Position numbers and translations under genes: made by a program. This document shows, in pieces, positions 1 to 14,430 of a stretch of 64,000 bases of DNA. The stretch lies in assembly GCF_900142295.1 (NCBI RefSeq), contig NZ_FSRL01000001.1, positions 2,418,001 to 2,482,000 on the forward strand, read 5' to 3'. The notes below the pieces were generated by a model that saw only the letters and a list, made by a program, of their open reading frames with translations, was not told the origin of the DNA and searched no databases. How positions within the stretch are numbered: the stretch's first letter is position 1; each line of letters opens with the position of its first letter. The stretch comes from Vannielia litorea (GTDB lineage Bacteria > Pseudomonadota > Alphaproteobacteria > Rhodobacterales > Rhodobacteraceae).

Positions 1-145
1 CCAACGGATCGAAGCCGTAGAGCGCATAGACCCGCGCGATCTCGGCCAGCATCGCGTTGCGCTCCTCCACTTCCGCGCCGAAATAGTCGCGGAAGCCCTT
101 GGGCGTCTCGGCCCTGGGCCGGGGCTGTTTCTTCTCTTTCGCCAT
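1..145 (-). CDS. hisS: Histidine--tRNA ligase, N-terminal fragment (runs off window)
   Basis: Only the first 48 codons lie in the window; the gene continues beyond base 1. The translation begins [20 protein letters not shown] and continues with [20 protein letters not shown], which matches the start of class II histidyl-tRNA synthetase, where a basic leader precedes a P-x-G-x-R-D segment and the first long helix. The enzyme charges tRNA-His in the cytoplasm. The ATG at 145 is the first start in frame. It is divergent from slyX, with about 100 bases between them in which I see no other gene. The call rests on a short segment, so a related class II synthetase-like protein such as HisZ is possible, but HisZ usually lacks this leader. 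Confidence 0.8.
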   Translation of the reverse strand, partial: MAKEKKQPRPRAETPKGFRDYFGAEVEERNAMLAEIARVYALYGFDPL

Positions 146-247
146 GGTGCGGGGCCTTCAAAACCAGTCGCGCGGGGCATAGCGCAGCGGGGCCATGCCC
201 GCAAGCAAGGGCTGGCGGCGGCAGGGGCGCCGCTATATGCACGTTAC

Positions 248-445
248 ATGACTGACCGCCTCGAAGAAGAACTCGCCCACATCACCCGCGCGGTCGAAGA
301 CCTGCACGAAATGGTCGTGGACCATGGCAAGCGGCTCGACGTGATGGAACGGCGGGTCGAATTGCTGATGAAGCGGGCTGCCGAGAGCGACTCCGCCAGC
401 ACCGGCGGCATTGTGCTGGGCGACGAGCGCCCGCCGCACTACTGA
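248..445 (+). CDS. slyX: SlyX family protein
   Basis: A 65-residue, highly charged, predominantly helical protein. The N-terminal 45 residues show coiled-coil heptad spacing (LEEELAHITRAVEDL, then LDVMERRVELLMKRA). The C-terminus ends in PPHY, the hallmark tail of SlyX proteins. SlyX is widespread in Proteobacteria and has no settled biochemical role. The gene is divergent from hisS and convergent with the lipoprotein gene at 452-982, only six bases away. Length matches the family (about 65-75 residues). Confidence 0.85.
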   Translation: MTDRLEEELAHITRAVEDLHEMVVDHGKRLDVMERRVELLMKRAAESDSASTGGIVLGDERPPHY

Positions 446-451
446 CGGCCC

Positions 452-982
452 TTACCGGACGGCGGCGGCCACCAGCTTGCGGTCGTGCATCAGCAGCTCG
501 AAGCTCTGGCGCGCGCCGGGCGTCGGATAGACCGAGACGAAGGCCGTCGACTTCTCGAGCCGGTTCAGCTTGCCCTCGCTGCACACCGCCTTGCCGCAGC
601 CGCGGATACCCGCATAGGCCTTGTCGGTCTCGGTGCGCAGCACCCCGCCGCCGCCGCCGTAGTTGACCAGTTCATAGAGCGCCAGGTTGCCGAAGAGCGC
701 CACCGCGCCGGTCACCTTGCGCGGGCAGCCGTCCTTGAAGCCGGTGACGAAAAAGTTGCGCGGCCCCACCGCGCCGGGGCGGGTGTCGTAGAGCTTCCAC
801 TTGCCGTTCTTGTCGATCAGCTGGCCCAGCTCGGTGCCCCGCGCACCGCAGCTTTCTTCCACCGCGCCGAAGGGCAGCGTGGCTTGCGGCGATTTCGACG
901 AGGCGGTGCCGCTGGCCTCGGGCACCGAGACACAAGCGGACAGGAGCGCAGCGAGCGCGGTCAGGGGCAAGATGTATTTCAT
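452..982 (-). CDS. Uncharacterised lipoprotein
   Basis: A 176-residue protein with a lipoprotein signal peptide: short basic start, hydrophobic stretch and lipobox LSAC, predicting lipidation at Cys17. The mature part has four cysteines (in EESCGARG, FKDGCPRK, IRGCGK and AVCSEG) that could form disulfides, a Gly-rich turn (NYGGGGGVL), and no domain I recognise. Its start lies 11 bases downstream of the dnaE stop on the same strand, so it is probably cotranscribed with dnaE. No second membrane segment follows the signal. Function unknown; the envelope location is the only firm inference. Confidence 0.7.
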   Translation of the reverse strand: MKYILPLTALAALLSACVSVPEASGTASSKSPQATLPFGAVEESCGARGTELGQLIDKNGKWKLYDTRPGAVGPRNFFVTGFKDGCPRKVTGAVALFGNLALYELVNYGGGGGVLRTETDKAYAGIRGCGKAVCSEGKLNRLEKSTAFVSVYPTPGARQSFELLMHDRKLVAAAVR

Positions 983-993
983 GGCAGCAGCAG

Positions 994-4491
<3,498 letters not shown>

Positions 4492-4540
4492 ACCGCTACC
4501 CTATGGCGGGCGGGCGGCGGATTGAAGTAGCCTCACGCCC

Positions 4541-5452
4541 ATGAACCTGCCCGCTCTCCTCGCGTCACTCGACGCCCGCGCCCACGCCGCCGCCGACTGG
4601 GGCAAGGTCGCCAGCTACATCCCCGAGCTGGCGCGGGTCGATCCGGCGCAATTCGCCATCTCGGTGGTGCTGGCCGATGGAACCCTGCACTCCGCCGGGC
4701 AGTCGCAAACGCGCTTTTCCATCCAGTCGGTTTCCAAGGTCTTCACCCTGGCATGCACCCTCTCGCGCATCGGCGAGTCGCTCTGGTCCCGGGTCGGACG
4801 CGAGCCCTCGGGCGACCGCTTCGACTCGATCCTGCTGCTCGAGCAGGAGCAGGGCCGCCCGCGCAACCCCTTCATCAACGCCGGCGCGCTGGTCACGACC
4901 GACGAGTTGCTCTCCGGCCGCGCGCCCAGGGAGGCGCTCTCCGAGATCCTCGGCTTCATCCGCGCCGCAGCGGGCGACGATGACATCCACATCGACGGAG
5001 AGGTCGCCGCCTCAGAGCAGGCCACCGGCTTTCGCAACATCGCGCTGGCCAACTACCTCAAGAGCTATGACAACCTGAAGAACGCGCCCGAGATGGTGCT
5101 GGGCACCTACTTTCACCAATGCGCCATCGAGATGACCACCGAGCAGCTTGCCCGCGCCGGTCGCGGCATCGCGGGCCTCCCCGGCGCACCGCTGCTGCTC
5201 TCGCCGGTCAAGCGCCGCCGCATCGCCGCGCTGATGATGACCTGCGGCCATTACGACGGCTCCGGCGACTTTGCCTTCCGCACCGGCCTGCCCGGCAAAT
5301 CCGGCGTCGGCGGCGGCATCCTCGTGGCCGTGCCCGGCGTGGCCTCCGTCGCGGTCTGGTCGCCCGGCCTCAACGCCTGGGGCAACTCCAAGGTCGGCAC
5401 CGAGGCCATCGAGCAGCTTGCGCACGAGACCGGCTGGTCGGTCTTCGGCTAG
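4541..5452 (+). CDS. glsA: Glutaminase
   Basis: A 303-residue serine-dependent beta-lactamase-like glutaminase that hydrolyses glutamine to glutamate and ammonia in the cytoplasm. The catalytic SxxK motif is Ser63-Val-Ser-Lys66 in SIQSVSKVF. Other family signatures are NPFINAGAL, the YLKSYDNL segment, the YFHQCAIEM segment, and the C-terminal [15 protein letters not shown] with [10 protein letters not shown]. Length is typical (about 305). It is convergent with the small ORF at 5459-5692. Nothing in the sequence shows its regulation. Confidence 0.95.
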   Translation: MNLPALLASLDARAHAAADWGKVASYIPELARVDPAQFAISVVLADGTLHSAGQSQTRFSIQSVSKVFTLACTLSRIGESLWSRVGREPSGDRFDSILLLEQEQGRPRNPFINAGALVTTDELLSGRAPREALSEILGFIRAAAGDDDIHIDGEVAASEQATGFRNIALANYLKSYDNLKNAPEMVLGTYFHQCAIEMTTEQLARAGRGIAGLPGAPLLLSPVKRRRIAALMMTCGHYDGSGDFAFRTGLPGKSGVGGGILVAVPGVASVAVWSPGLNAWGNSKVGTEAIEQLAHETGWSVFG

Positions 5453-5458
5453 CCCCGC

Positions 5459-5692
5459 TCAACTCTCGGCAAAGACCGCGCCCCGCGCCGTGTCGCGCAT
5501 GGTCATCGGCAGCTCCGAGGCGGCCTTCTCCCGGATCTGCACGATCCTTTCCTGCGCCGCATCCGCCGTGGCTTCGTCGGCGTTTTCCGCGACCAGGCCG
5601 AAGCTGCGCTCCCCGGTGCGGATCATCAGCACCCGCCGCGCGCCTGCGCTCAGGATCATCAGCTGAAACACGTCGCGCGCCACGGCCTTCAT
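5459..5692 (-). CDS. Uncharacterised 77-residue protein, possibly 5'-truncated
   Basis: Short mixed alpha/beta protein with no signal peptide or membrane segment and no family I recognise. The segment VLMIRTGERSFGLVAENADEA could be a strand-strand-helix unit. The ATG at 5692 has no good ribosome binding site. In the same frame, three codons upstream, a TGA closes a 13-codon ORF (5702-5743) that does have a strong Shine-Dalgarno sequence. The gene may therefore be translated by reinitiation, or it may be a once longer gene cut by a TGG-to-TGA change. Convergent with glsA, six bases apart. Confidence 0.45.
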   Translation of the reverse strand: MKAVARDVFQLMILSAGARRVLMIRTGERSFGLVAENADEATADAAQERIVQIREKAASELPMTMRDTARGAVFAES

Positions 5693-5701
5693 CTCGTTGG
5701 T

Positions 5702-5743
5702 TCAGTCGGTGGTGTCCCAGTCGGAAATGCTGCTGAACGTCAT
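5702..5743 (-). other. 13-codon ORF with strong RBS, in frame with the downstream ORF
   Basis: Reads MTFSSISDWDTTD then TGA. It is preceded by GGGGGAGG about eight bases upstream of the ATG, one of the better ribosome binding sites here. After the TGA come three codons and the ATG of the 77-residue ORF in the same frame. It is either the true start of that gene interrupted by a nonsense codon, or a leader peptide coupled to it. It cannot be decided without homologues. Confidence 0.4.
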
Positions 5744-5847
5744 CGGTGATCCTCCCCCTGTCGCGGCCGGCATGGTGCGCGATGGGCGAAACGAGCACCA
5801 AGCGCCCCCGAACGGGCAGAACCCCGACCTGGCGTCAACTCCGCCGC

Positions 5848-6621
5848 TCACCCCACCTCGTAGCCCACGATCCGCCCCCGGAAGTAGGGCACCCACACCC
5901 CCTCCCGCAGGTAGCCCACCTCTCCGCGCAGCGGCAGCCGCCGCCCGCCGATCTCGCCGTGCTCCGAAAACACCCCGCGCCAATCCCGCAGCACCAGCGT
6001 GCCGCCCTCCAGCGAGGGCCGCCCCTCGGCCTCCATCTCCACGATCTCCCCGCCCTCCAGCCGGAACACCACGGCGACCTCCCCCAGCGAGGCCCGCAGC
6101 CGCCCGTCCGCCAGCACCTGCCAGCCGATCGCCCCGTTCGCCAGGATCGCATCGGGCGCCCAGGGCAGTTCGGCCAGGTAGCGCATCGCCTCCGACCGGT
6201 CGATCTCCGGGCCCCCTGCCCGCGCCACCGGCACCAGCCCGGCCAGCCGCGCCACCAGCCGCCCCCGGCCCCCGGCATAGGCGTCGATCACCGAAAACGC
6301 GCAAAACGGCCCCAGCCCGCGCACCCGCGCCAGCCAGACGAACCCCGTCGCCCGCAGCGCCACCCATTGCCGCGCCCGCAGCGCCTGCCATCCCGCCCCC
6401 GGCGCCATCTCCATCTCCGCCACCTGGCGAAACCGGGCCAGGCGCCCCGCGCCCCTGGCCCCCATCCGTGCCGCCAGCGCCCGCACCTCCTGCGGCAGCG
6501 CCACCGCCGGCCCCGCGCCCTCGCGCGTCTCCACCCGCCGCCGCAAGACCATCGCCTCGCCGGCCGCCCAAAGCGCCAGCGCGACCACGAGACACACCGC
6601 AAGGATCCCGATCCAGACCAT
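5848..6621 (-). CDS. Membrane-anchored protein, DUF6544/DUF6920-like
   Basis: A 257-residue protein with one N-terminal membrane segment (VWIGILAVCLVVALALWAA) and a basic cytoplasmic-style linker after it. The remainder is a predicted beta-rich domain. The segment DRSEAMRYLAELPWAPDAIL and later FRGRIVGYEV resemble uncharacterised DUF6544-type proteins, which carry a conserved RYLxELPW-like motif; this is recall, not a search. I chose the ATG at 6621 over the GTG at 6636 because GGGAGG lies seven bases upstream. Divergent from the arsR-like gene. Function unknown. Confidence 0.6.
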   Translation of the reverse strand: MVWIGILAVCLVVALALWAAGEAMVLRRRVETREGAGPAVALPQEVRALAARMGARGAGRLARFRQVAEMEMAPGAGWQALRARQWVALRATGFVWLARVRGLGPFCAFSVIDAYAGGRGRLVARLAGLVPVARAGGPEIDRSEAMRYLAELPWAPDAILANGAIGWQVLADGRLRASLGEVAVVFRLEGGEIVEMEAEGRPSLEGGTLVLRDWRGVFSEHGEIGGRRLPLRGEVGYLREGVWVPYFRGRIVGYEVG

Positions 6622-6681
6622 GCCCCAGCCTCCCACGCCGCCCCCCGGCGCGCCTTGATCCGGCGCAAACCTGCCAAAACA

Positions 6682-6728
6682 TAGCCTCCAGGCTAACTAT
6701 CTTGACGCCACCACCCGACTCGTATTAC
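6682..6728 (+). promoter_or_regulatory. Candidate promoter and operator for the ArsR operon
   Basis: A perfect inverted repeat TAGCCT-CC-AGGCTA spans 6682-6695, immediately followed by TTGACG (6702-6707) and TATTAC (6723-6728), a -35/-10-like pair with a short 15-base spacer, just upstream of the arsR-type ATG at 6737. Placement suggests an autoregulatory site. The spacer is suboptimal and the repeat half-site is short, so this is tentative. Confidence 0.4.
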
Positions 6729-6736
6729 CTAGCCAC

Positions 6737-7069
6737 ATGACTAACCATCTCGATCTCTTCTTCAGCGCCATCTCCGACCCCACCCGCCGGGCGGTGATCG
6801 AGCGCCTCACCCGCGGCCCCGCCGCGGTGAGCGAGCTCCACGCCCCGCACGACATGGCCCTGCCCACCTTCCTCAAGCACCTCAAGGTGCTCGAGAACGC
6901 GGGCCTCACCCGCTCCACCAAGAAGGGCCGTGTCCGCACCGTCCATATCGAGGCCCAACCGCTGGCCGCCGCCGAACACTGGCTGACCACCCAGCGCAAA
7001 CTCTGGGAGGGCCGGCTCGACCGCCTCTCAGCCCTCGCAGAACGTCTTGAAAAAGGAGGCGACGCATGA
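6737..7069 (+). CDS. ArsR/SmtB-family transcriptional regulator
   Basis: A 110-residue winged-helix repressor type protein. Near the start, LFFSAISDPTRRAVIERLTR is the classic ArsR first helix; helix-turn-helix VSELHAPHDMALPTFLKHLK follows, then the wing KKGRVRTVHIE and a C-terminal dimerisation helix. No ELCVCDL-type metal-binding cysteines are present, so it is probably not a metal sensor. Such metal-free ArsR proteins are commonly paired with AHSA1/SRPBCC proteins, exactly as here: its stop overlaps the next start by four bases. Probably controls its own three-gene operon. Confidence 0.88.
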   Translation: MTNHLDLFFSAISDPTRRAVIERLTRGPAAVSELHAPHDMALPTFLKHLKVLENAGLTRSTKKGRVRTVHIEAQPLAAAEHWLTTQRKLWEGRLDRLSALAERLEKGGDA

Positions 7070-7527
7070 CCGCCCTGACCTTCGACACCCTCACCCTCAC
7101 CCGTTCCATCGCGGCCCCGCCCGCGCGGCTCTTCCCGCTGATGACCGAGCCCGCCTACCGCGCCGAATGGGGTGCCCCCACCGAGAACACCCGGCTCGAC
7201 ATCGTCGAGGCCGATATCCGCCCCGGCGGCCGCGAACTCTCCCGTTGCGGCCCAAAGGACAACCCCGAGTTCGAAGTCACCACCGACTTCCACCATCTCG
7301 ACGCCCCCGCGCTCCTGGTCTTCACCGAAACCATCCGCATCGACGGCGCGCCCCTCTCCTGCGGCCTCTGCTCCATCGAGATCACCCCCGAAGGCACCGG
7401 CTCCCACCTCACCGTAACCGCCCAGCTTTCCAGCCTGATCGGTGACGAAATGGCCGCAGGCTACACCCAGGGCTGGACAGCCGCGCTCGCCAACCTCGCC
7501 CGCCTCGCGGAAAGGCATGCCGCATGA
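7066..7527 (+). CDS. SRPBCC/AHSA1-domain protein (first of two)
   Basis: A 153-residue START-like fold protein. The opening TLTRSIAAPPARLFPLMTEP is the typical AHSA1 beginning (beta strand, then APPARLF helix entry). DIRPGGRELSRCGPKDN matches the R-P-G-G-x-x turn, and LTVTAQLSS plus GYTQGWTAALANLARL form the closing strand and long C-terminal helix lining the ligand cavity. Ligand unknown. It overlaps both neighbours by four bases (ATGA), so all three genes are translationally coupled. Length is typical for the family. Confidence 0.85.
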   Translation: MTALTFDTLTLTRSIAAPPARLFPLMTEPAYRAEWGAPTENTRLDIVEADIRPGGRELSRCGPKDNPEFEVTTDFHHLDAPALLVFTETIRIDGAPLSCGLCSIEITPEGTGSHLTVTAQLSSLIGDEMAAGYTQGWTAALANLARLAERHAA

Positions 7528-7982
7528 CCCCCGATCTCGACCTCCAGCTCTCCCGCCAGATCAAGGCCAGCCCCGCGACGGTCTGGACCTGCCTCACCAC
7601 GCCCGAGCTGCTCTGCCAATGGTTCGTCCCGGCCCCGTGGCGCTGCGCCGAAGCGGTGATCGAGCCGCAGCCCGGCGGCCGTTTCTACAGCCTCTTCAAG
7701 GGCCCCGACGGCGAGGAAATGCCCAATGAGGGCGCCATCCTGCTGGCCGAGCCCGAGCAGCGCCTGGTCTTCACCGACTTCTTCAGGGCCGGCTTCGTGC
7801 CCAACGAAACCCCCTTCATGCTGGCCGATATCACCCTGGCTCCCAGGGACGGCAGCACCCATTACACCGCCCTCGTGCGCCACCGCACGCCGGAGGATCG
7901 GGCAAGGCACGAGGAGATGGGCTTCCACGAGGGCTGGGGCACCGCCGCCGACCAGCTCGCCACCTTGGCCGAAGGGCTCTGA
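7524..7982 (+). CDS. SRPBCC/AHSA1-domain protein (second of two)
   Basis: A 152-residue paralogue of the preceding gene. It shows the same architecture: [20 protein letters not shown] at the start, [18 protein letters not shown] turn, [19 protein letters not shown] and a final helix [17 protein letters not shown]. The conserved aromatic W (CQWFVP) is present here but not in the first copy, so the two may bind different small hydrophobic ligands. It ends the operon; a 51-base palindromic repeat begins eight bases downstream and may serve as the transcript end. Confidence 0.85.
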   Translation: MTPDLDLQLSRQIKASPATVWTCLTTPELLCQWFVPAPWRCAEAVIEPQPGGRFYSLFKGPDGEEMPNEGAILLAEPEQRLVFTDFFRAGFVPNETPFMLADITLAPRDGSTHYTALVRHRTPEDRARHEEMGFHEGWGTAADQLATLAEGL

Positions 7983-7990
7983 CGTCAAGG

Positions 7991-8041
7991 GGATGGCGGG
8001 TGGGGTGTCGCGCCTCAGGCGCGCACGTCACCCCGCCATCC
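7991..8041. repeat. REP-like palindrome, copy 1
   Basis: Outer arms GGATGGCGGG (7991-8000) and CCCGCCATCC (8032-8041) are perfectly complementary, and an inner hairpin CGCGCC-TCA-GGCGCG spans 8009-8023. A close relative with the same outer arms and inner GCGC-rich hairpin lies at 54878-54927. It sits between the AHSA1 operon and xdhA. The rest of the 7983-8202 gap holds nothing else I can identify. Confidence 0.75.
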
Positions 8042-8202
8042 GCACAAATTCCCGGCAGAACGCGCCAATTGCCGCCCAAACGGGCAGATTTCCCCTTGCC
8101 ACCCCCGCGCCTGCGCCGCCAAACTCCCCCCGAGGCCCGCTTTCTACGCCGCATCGAAGGCCGGGCCTCGGGGATGCATTCGGTAACGCGGCGGGTAACT
8201 CC

Positions 8203-9567
8203 ATGGACATCACGTTTCTTCTCAACGGAGAGACCGTGGCGCTGCGCGACGCAAACCCCACCACCACGGTGCTCGACTGGCTCCGCGAGACGCGCGGGTT
8301 GAAGGGCACGAAGGAAGGCTGCAACGAGGGCGACTGCGGCGCCTGCACGGTGATGACCCGGCAGCCCTCCGGCCCCTGGGCCGCCCAGAACGCCTGCATC
8401 CTGCTGCTCCCCCACCTCCACGGCCGCGAGCTCCGCACCGTCGAGGGCGTCTCCGCCCCCGATGGCACGCTCCACCCGGTGCAGGCCGCGATGGTGGCCC
8501 ACCACGGCTCGCAATGCGGCTTCTGCACCCCCGGCTTCATCACCTCCATGGCCGCCGCCCACGCCAATGGCGCGCAGGATTTCAACGACAAGCTCGCCGG
8601 CAACCTCTGCCGCTGCACCGGATACGCCCCCATCGTCCGCGCCGCGGAGGCCGCGGCGAAAGAGCCGGTGCCCGCCCATCTCGCGGCCCCCGCGTCGCTC
8701 ACCGCCGCGCCGCAGCCGGAAATCCCCGAAAGCGCCGACGCGCTCGCCACCTGGTATGCCGCACACCCGCAGGCCACGCTCATCGCCGGCGCCACCGACG
8801 TCGGCCTCTGGGTCACCAAAAAGCTCGCCGACCTGTCCGAGGTCGCCTTCCTGCACCGCGTCACCGACCTCGATTACGTCGAGATCACCCAGAGCGAGGT
8901 TCGCATCGGCGCAACCACCCCCATCGCGACCCTTCGCGCCGCCATCGCGCCCTATCACCCCTCGCTTGCCGAGCTCTTGCGCCGCTACGGCTCCGAGCAG
9001 GTGCGCCAGGCCGCCACCCTCGGCGGCAACATCGCCAACGGCTCCCCCATTGGCGACAGCCCACCCGCCCTCATCGCGCTGGGCGCCACGCTGCATCTGC
9101 GCCACGGCGAGGCCCGCCGCAGCCTGCCGCTCGAAGACTTCTTCATCGACTACGGCAAGCAGGACCGCGCCCCGGGCGAATTCGTCGAGGCCGTGAGCTT
9201 CCCGCGCCAGCCCGACAGGCTGCGCTGCTACAAGCTCTCCAAGCGGTTCGACCAGGATATCTCCGCCGTCTGCGGCTGCTTCTGCATCACCGTCGAAGAT
9301 GCCACGGTCACCGCCGCCCGCATCGCCTTCGGCGGCATGGCCGGCACGCCGAAGCGCGCCGCCGCCACCGAGGCCGCGCTGACCGGGCAGCCCTGGGAGG
9401 AGGCGACCGTCACCCGCGCCATGGCCGCCCTTGCCACCGACTTCCAGCCGCTCACCGACATGCGCGCCTCCGCCGCCTACCGCATGGAAGCCGCGCAGAA
9501 CATGCTGCACCGCTACTTCCTCGAGAGCCAGGGCATCGCCACCTCGGTGCTGGAGGTGCAGCCATGA
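8203..9567 (+). CDS. xdhA: Xanthine dehydrogenase small subunit (FeS/FAD)
   Basis: A 454-residue subunit carrying two [2Fe-2S] clusters and FAD; it takes electrons from the molybdenum site in XdhB to NAD+. Cluster ligands are Cys40, Cys45, Cys48 and Cys65 ([11 protein letters not shown]) and Cys105, Cys108, Cys136 and Cys138 ([17 protein letters not shown]). The FAD domain has [13 protein letters not shown] and [17 protein letters not shown]. The ATG at 8203 opens with DITFLLNGE as in the family; upstream in-frame sequence is out of context. Length is close to Rhodobacter XdhA. The stop overlaps xdhB by four bases. First gene of a purine oxidation and uptake operon. Confidence 0.95.
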   Translation: MDITFLLNGETVALRDANPTTTVLDWLRETRGLKGTKEGCNEGDCGACTVMTRQPSGPWAAQNACILLLPHLHGRELRTVEGVSAPDGTLHPVQAAMVAHHGSQCGFCTPGFITSMAAAHANGAQDFNDKLAGNLCRCTGYAPIVRAAEAAAKEPVPAHLAAPASLTAAPQPEIPESADALATWYAAHPQATLIAGATDVGLWVTKKLADLSEVAFLHRVTDLDYVEITQSEVRIGATTPIATLRAAIAPYHPSLAELLRRYGSEQVRQAATLGGNIANGSPIGDSPPALIALGATLHLRHGEARRSLPLEDFFIDYGKQDRAPGEFVEAVSFPRQPDRLRCYKLSKRFDQDISAVCGCFCITVEDATVTAARIAFGGMAGTPKRAAATEAALTGQPWEEATVTRAMAALATDFQPLTDMRASAAYRMEAAQNMLHRYFLESQGIATSVLEVQP

Positions 9568-11963
9568 GCGTCGCCAAACCCCTCCCGCATGACGCGGCCC
9601 CGCTCCACGTCACCGGCCAGGCCCGCTATGTCGATGACATCCCGGTGCCCGCCAACACCCTCCACCTCGCCTTCGGCACCTCCGCCAGGGCCCGCGCCAC
9701 GATTACCGCGCTCGACCTCACCAAGGTCCGCGCCGCCCCCGGCGTGGTCACCGTGCTGACAGCAGCAGACCTGCCCGCCGCCAACGATGTCTCTCCCTCC
9801 GCCCATGACGAGCCGCTGCTCGCCGAGGGCGAAGTCTACTACATCGGCCAGCCGATCTTTCTCGTCGTCGCCACCAGCCACCTCGCCGCCCGCAAGGCCG
9901 CCCGCCTCGCCGAGATCACCTACGACGAGCACCCCGCCCTGCTGACCATCGACGACGCCCTGGCCGCCAACTCCCGCTTCGAGGAGGGCCCGCGCGAATA
10001 CGGCCGCGGCGACCTCGCCGCCGGCTTCGCCGCCGCCGCCACCGTGGTCGAAGGCACGCTGGAGATGGGCGGGCAGGAGCATTTCTACCTCGAAGGCCAG
10101 GCCGCGCTGGCCCTGCCGCAGGAAGGCGGCGACATGCTGGTGCACAGCTCCACCCAGCACCCCACCGAGATCCAGCACAAGGTCGCCGAGACCCTGGGCG
10201 TGCCGATGAACGCCGTGCGCGTCGAGACCCGCCGGATGGGCGGCGGTTTCGGCGGCAAGGAAAGTCAGGGCAACGCGCTGGCCTGCGCCTGCGCCGTGGT
10301 CGCCGCGCGCACGGGCCGCCCCGCGAAAATGCGCTACGACCGCGACGACGACATGGTGATCACCGGCAAGCGCCACGACTTCCGCATCGCCTACCGCGCC
10401 GGGATGGACGCGCAAGGCAAGCTCACCGCCGTCGACTTCACCCAATACGCCCGCTGCGGCTGGGCGCAGGACCTCTCGCTGCCCGTGGCCGACCGGGCGA
10501 TGCTCCACGCCGACAACGCCTATTTCATCCCCAACGTGCGGATCGTCTCGCACCGGCTCAAGACCCACACCCAAAGCGCCACCGCCTACCGCGGCTTCGG
10601 CGGCCCGCAGGGGATGCTCGGCATCGAACGGGTGATGGACCACCTCGCCGCCGCCGCCGGGATCGAGCCGCTGGCGCTGCGCCAGAAGAACTTCTATGCC
10701 TCCGGCGGGGATATTTCCGGCAAGAAAATGCAGCTGGACGTGCCCGACGTCTCCGCCGCCGAAGAAGACCTCACCTCCCGCGGCGCCACCCAGGTGGAAG
10801 ACCCCGAAACACCCCCGCCCCCGCCCGCGGGCGTGCAAACCACGCCCTACGGCCAGCCGGTGGTGGACAGCGTCTGCCACGAGATCGTCGCAGCACTCTG
10901 CGAGAAGACCGACTATACCGCGCGACGGGAGGCCGTGGCCGCCTTCAACGCCGCCAACCCGGTGCTGAAGAAGGGCCTGGCCCTGACCCCGGTGAAGTTC
11001 GGCATCTCCTTCACCCTCACCCACCTCAACCAGGCCGGGGCGCTGGTGCATATCTACCAGGACGGCTCCGTTCACATGAACCACGGCGGCACCGAGATGG
11101 GCCAGGGCCTGTTCCAGAAGGTCGCCCAGGTTGCCGCCTCCCGTCTGGGCGTGCCTCTGGAACGGGTCAAGATCACCGCCACCGACACCGGCAAGGTGCC
11201 CAACACCTCCGCCACGGCGGCCTCCTCGGGCAGCGACCTCAACGGCATGGCCGTCGCCGCCGCCTGCGACGAGTTGAAGGCCCGCATCGGCGACTTCCTC
11301 GCCGAGGTCCACCAGGCCGATCCGGCCGCCGTGGAGTTCAAGGATGATGCCGTGCATGTCGGCGCCGACGTCATCCCCTGGGAGAAGGCCGTGGCCGAGG
11401 CCTACGTGGGCCGCGTCTCGCTCTCCGCCACCGGCTTCTACAAGACCCCCGGCATCAGCTGGGATCGCATCAAGGGCCAGGGCCGCCCGTTCTTCTACTT
11501 CGCCTATGGCGCGGCGCTGACCGAGGTCGTGATCGACACGCTCACCGGCGAAAACCGGATGCTGCGGGTCGATATCCTGCACGACGCCGGCAGCTCGCTG
11601 AACCCCGCGCTCGATATCGGCCAGGTCGAAGGCGGCTTCATCCAGGGCGCGGGCTGGCTCACCACCGAGGAGTTGGTGTGGGATGCCAAGGGCCGCCTGC
11701 TCACCCACGCCCCCTCCACCTACAAGATCCCCGCCTGTTCCGACCGGCCTCCTGTGTTCAACGTGGCGCTCTGGCCCAACGCCAACCGCGAGCCCACGAT
11801 CTACCGCTCCAAGGCGGTCGGCGAGCCGCCCTTCATGCTGGGCATTTCGGCCCTCATGGCGCTGTCGGACGCCTGCGCCGCCTGCGGCCCGCACTACCCG
11901 GCGCTCGAAGCGCCCGCCACCGCCGAGCATGTGCTCGAAGCCATAGGGCGGGCACGAGGATGA
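9564..11963 (+). CDS. xdhB: Xanthine dehydrogenase large subunit (molybdopterin-binding)
   Basis: A 799-residue subunit that hydroxylates hypoxanthine and xanthine to urate at a molybdenum cofactor. It opens with [20 protein letters not shown]. Moco-contacting motifs are [15 protein letters not shown] and [11 protein letters not shown] (the latter carrying the substrate-binding Arg). The catalytic Glu is Glu754 in [23 protein letters not shown] sequence ([20 protein letters not shown]) contributes further cofactor contacts. Start and stop overlap xdhA and xdhC by four bases each, so the three are coupled. Length matches Rhodobacter XdhB. Confidence 0.95.
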   Translation: MSVAKPLPHDAAPLHVTGQARYVDDIPVPANTLHLAFGTSARARATITALDLTKVRAAPGVVTVLTAADLPAANDVSPSAHDEPLLAEGEVYYIGQPIFLVVATSHLAARKAARLAEITYDEHPALLTIDDALAANSRFEEGPREYGRGDLAAGFAAAATVVEGTLEMGGQEHFYLEGQAALALPQEGGDMLVHSSTQHPTEIQHKVAETLGVPMNAVRVETRRMGGGFGGKESQGNALACACAVVAARTGRPAKMRYDRDDDMVITGKRHDFRIAYRAGMDAQGKLTAVDFTQYARCGWAQDLSLPVADRAMLHADNAYFIPNVRIVSHRLKTHTQSATAYRGFGGPQGMLGIERVMDHLAAAAGIEPLALRQKNFYASGGDISGKKMQLDVPDVSAAEEDLTSRGATQVEDPETPPPPPAGVQTTPYGQPVVDSVCHEIVAALCEKTDYTARREAVAAFNAANPVLKKGLALTPVKFGISFTLTHLNQAGALVHIYQDGSVHMNHGGTEMGQGLFQKVAQVAASRLGVPLERVKITATDTGKVPNTSATAASSGSDLNGMAVAAACDELKARIGDFLAEVHQADPAAVEFKDDAVHVGADVIPWEKAVAEAYVGRVSLSATGFYKTPGISWDRIKGQGRPFFYFAYGAALTEVVIDTLTGENRMLRVDILHDAGSSLNPALDIGQVEGGFIQGAGWLTTEELVWDAKGRLLTHAPSTYKIPACSDRPPVFNVALWPNANREPTIYRSKAVGEPPFMLGISALMALSDACAACGPHYPALEAPATAEHVLEAIGRARG

Positions 11964-12894
11964 GCTTTGACCGCGACAGCCTCGCCGCCGCCATCGCCGC
12001 CCAGGGCGAGGTGGTGCGCGTGGTTGTCGTCAGCGCGCAGGGCTCCACCCCGCGCGGCCCCGGCACCGCGATGCTGGTCTGGCCCACCGGCCAGCAGGGC
12101 ACCATCGGCGGAGGCGCGCTGGAATGGGAGGCCTGCGCCATGGCCCGCGCGCGCCTCGGCCAGCCGCCCGTCACCGTGACCCTCCCCCTCGGCCCGGCGA
12201 TGAACCAGTGCTGCGGCGGCACCGTCACGCTGGCGCTGGAGAGCTTCGCCGAGGCCCCGCCCGAGGCCCCCGCATTCGCCCGCCCGGTCTCCGACACCGC
12301 CCCCGCCGAGCCGCCGCTCGCCTTCGCCCGCGCCCTCACCGCCACCCGCAACGGCTCGCAACCCGCCGGGATCGCTCATGAAAACGGCTGGCTGCTGGAG
12401 CCGATGACCACGCCGCGCGCCCCGGTCTGGATCTGGGGCGCTGGCCACGTCGGCCGGGCGCTGGCCGCCACCCTCGCCCCGCTCGACCACATCGCGCTGA
12501 CCTGGGCCGACACCAGCGCCGACCGCTTCCCGCAAACGCCGCCCGTCGCGCCCACCACCGGCGACCTGCCGGCCTTGGCCGCCACGGCCCCTCCCACGGC
12601 ACACCACCTCATCCTCACCTATTCCCACGCGCTCGACCTCGCGCTCTGCGACACCCTCCTCGCCCGACCCGCCGCCTCGATCGGCCTGATCGGCTCGGCC
12701 ACCAAATGGGCCCGCTTCCGCGCCCGGCTCGCCGCTTCCGGCCACGCGGCTGCACAAATTTCGCGCATCCGCTGCCCGATCGGTGACCCGACCCTCGGCA
12801 AACACCCGCAGGCCATTGCGATTTCCACCGCGGCCCAGCTACTCTCCATGCTCGAAAAGCAGGCAAACGCCGCCATGCGAGGGGACATGACCGG

Positions 12895-12898
<4 letters not shown>
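11960..12898 (+). CDS. xdhC: Xanthine dehydrogenase accessory factor XdhC
   Basis: A 312-residue cytoplasmic chaperone that binds molybdenum cofactor, promotes its sulfuration and inserts it into XdhB. The N-terminal XdhC/CoxI domain has GSTPRGPGTAMLVWP and GTIGGGALEWEACA. The C-terminal Rossmann-like domain has VWIWGAGHVGRALAA and ends with CPIGDPTLGKHPQAIAISTA, where I read the typical I-G-x-x-x-x-G-K-x-P-x-x-I-A element. Start chosen at the ATG overlapping the xdhB stop. It also overlaps the downstream ABC ATPase gene by four bases, tying oxidation and uptake into one transcript. Confidence 0.93.

Positions 12899-14426
<1,528 letters not shown>

Positions 14427-14430
<4 letters not shown>

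Noticed and set aside
5702..5704. TGA as selenocysteine codon
   Set aside because: No selenoprotein family resemblance and no convincing SECIS-like hairpin directly after it. A nonsense change or leader ORF is simpler.
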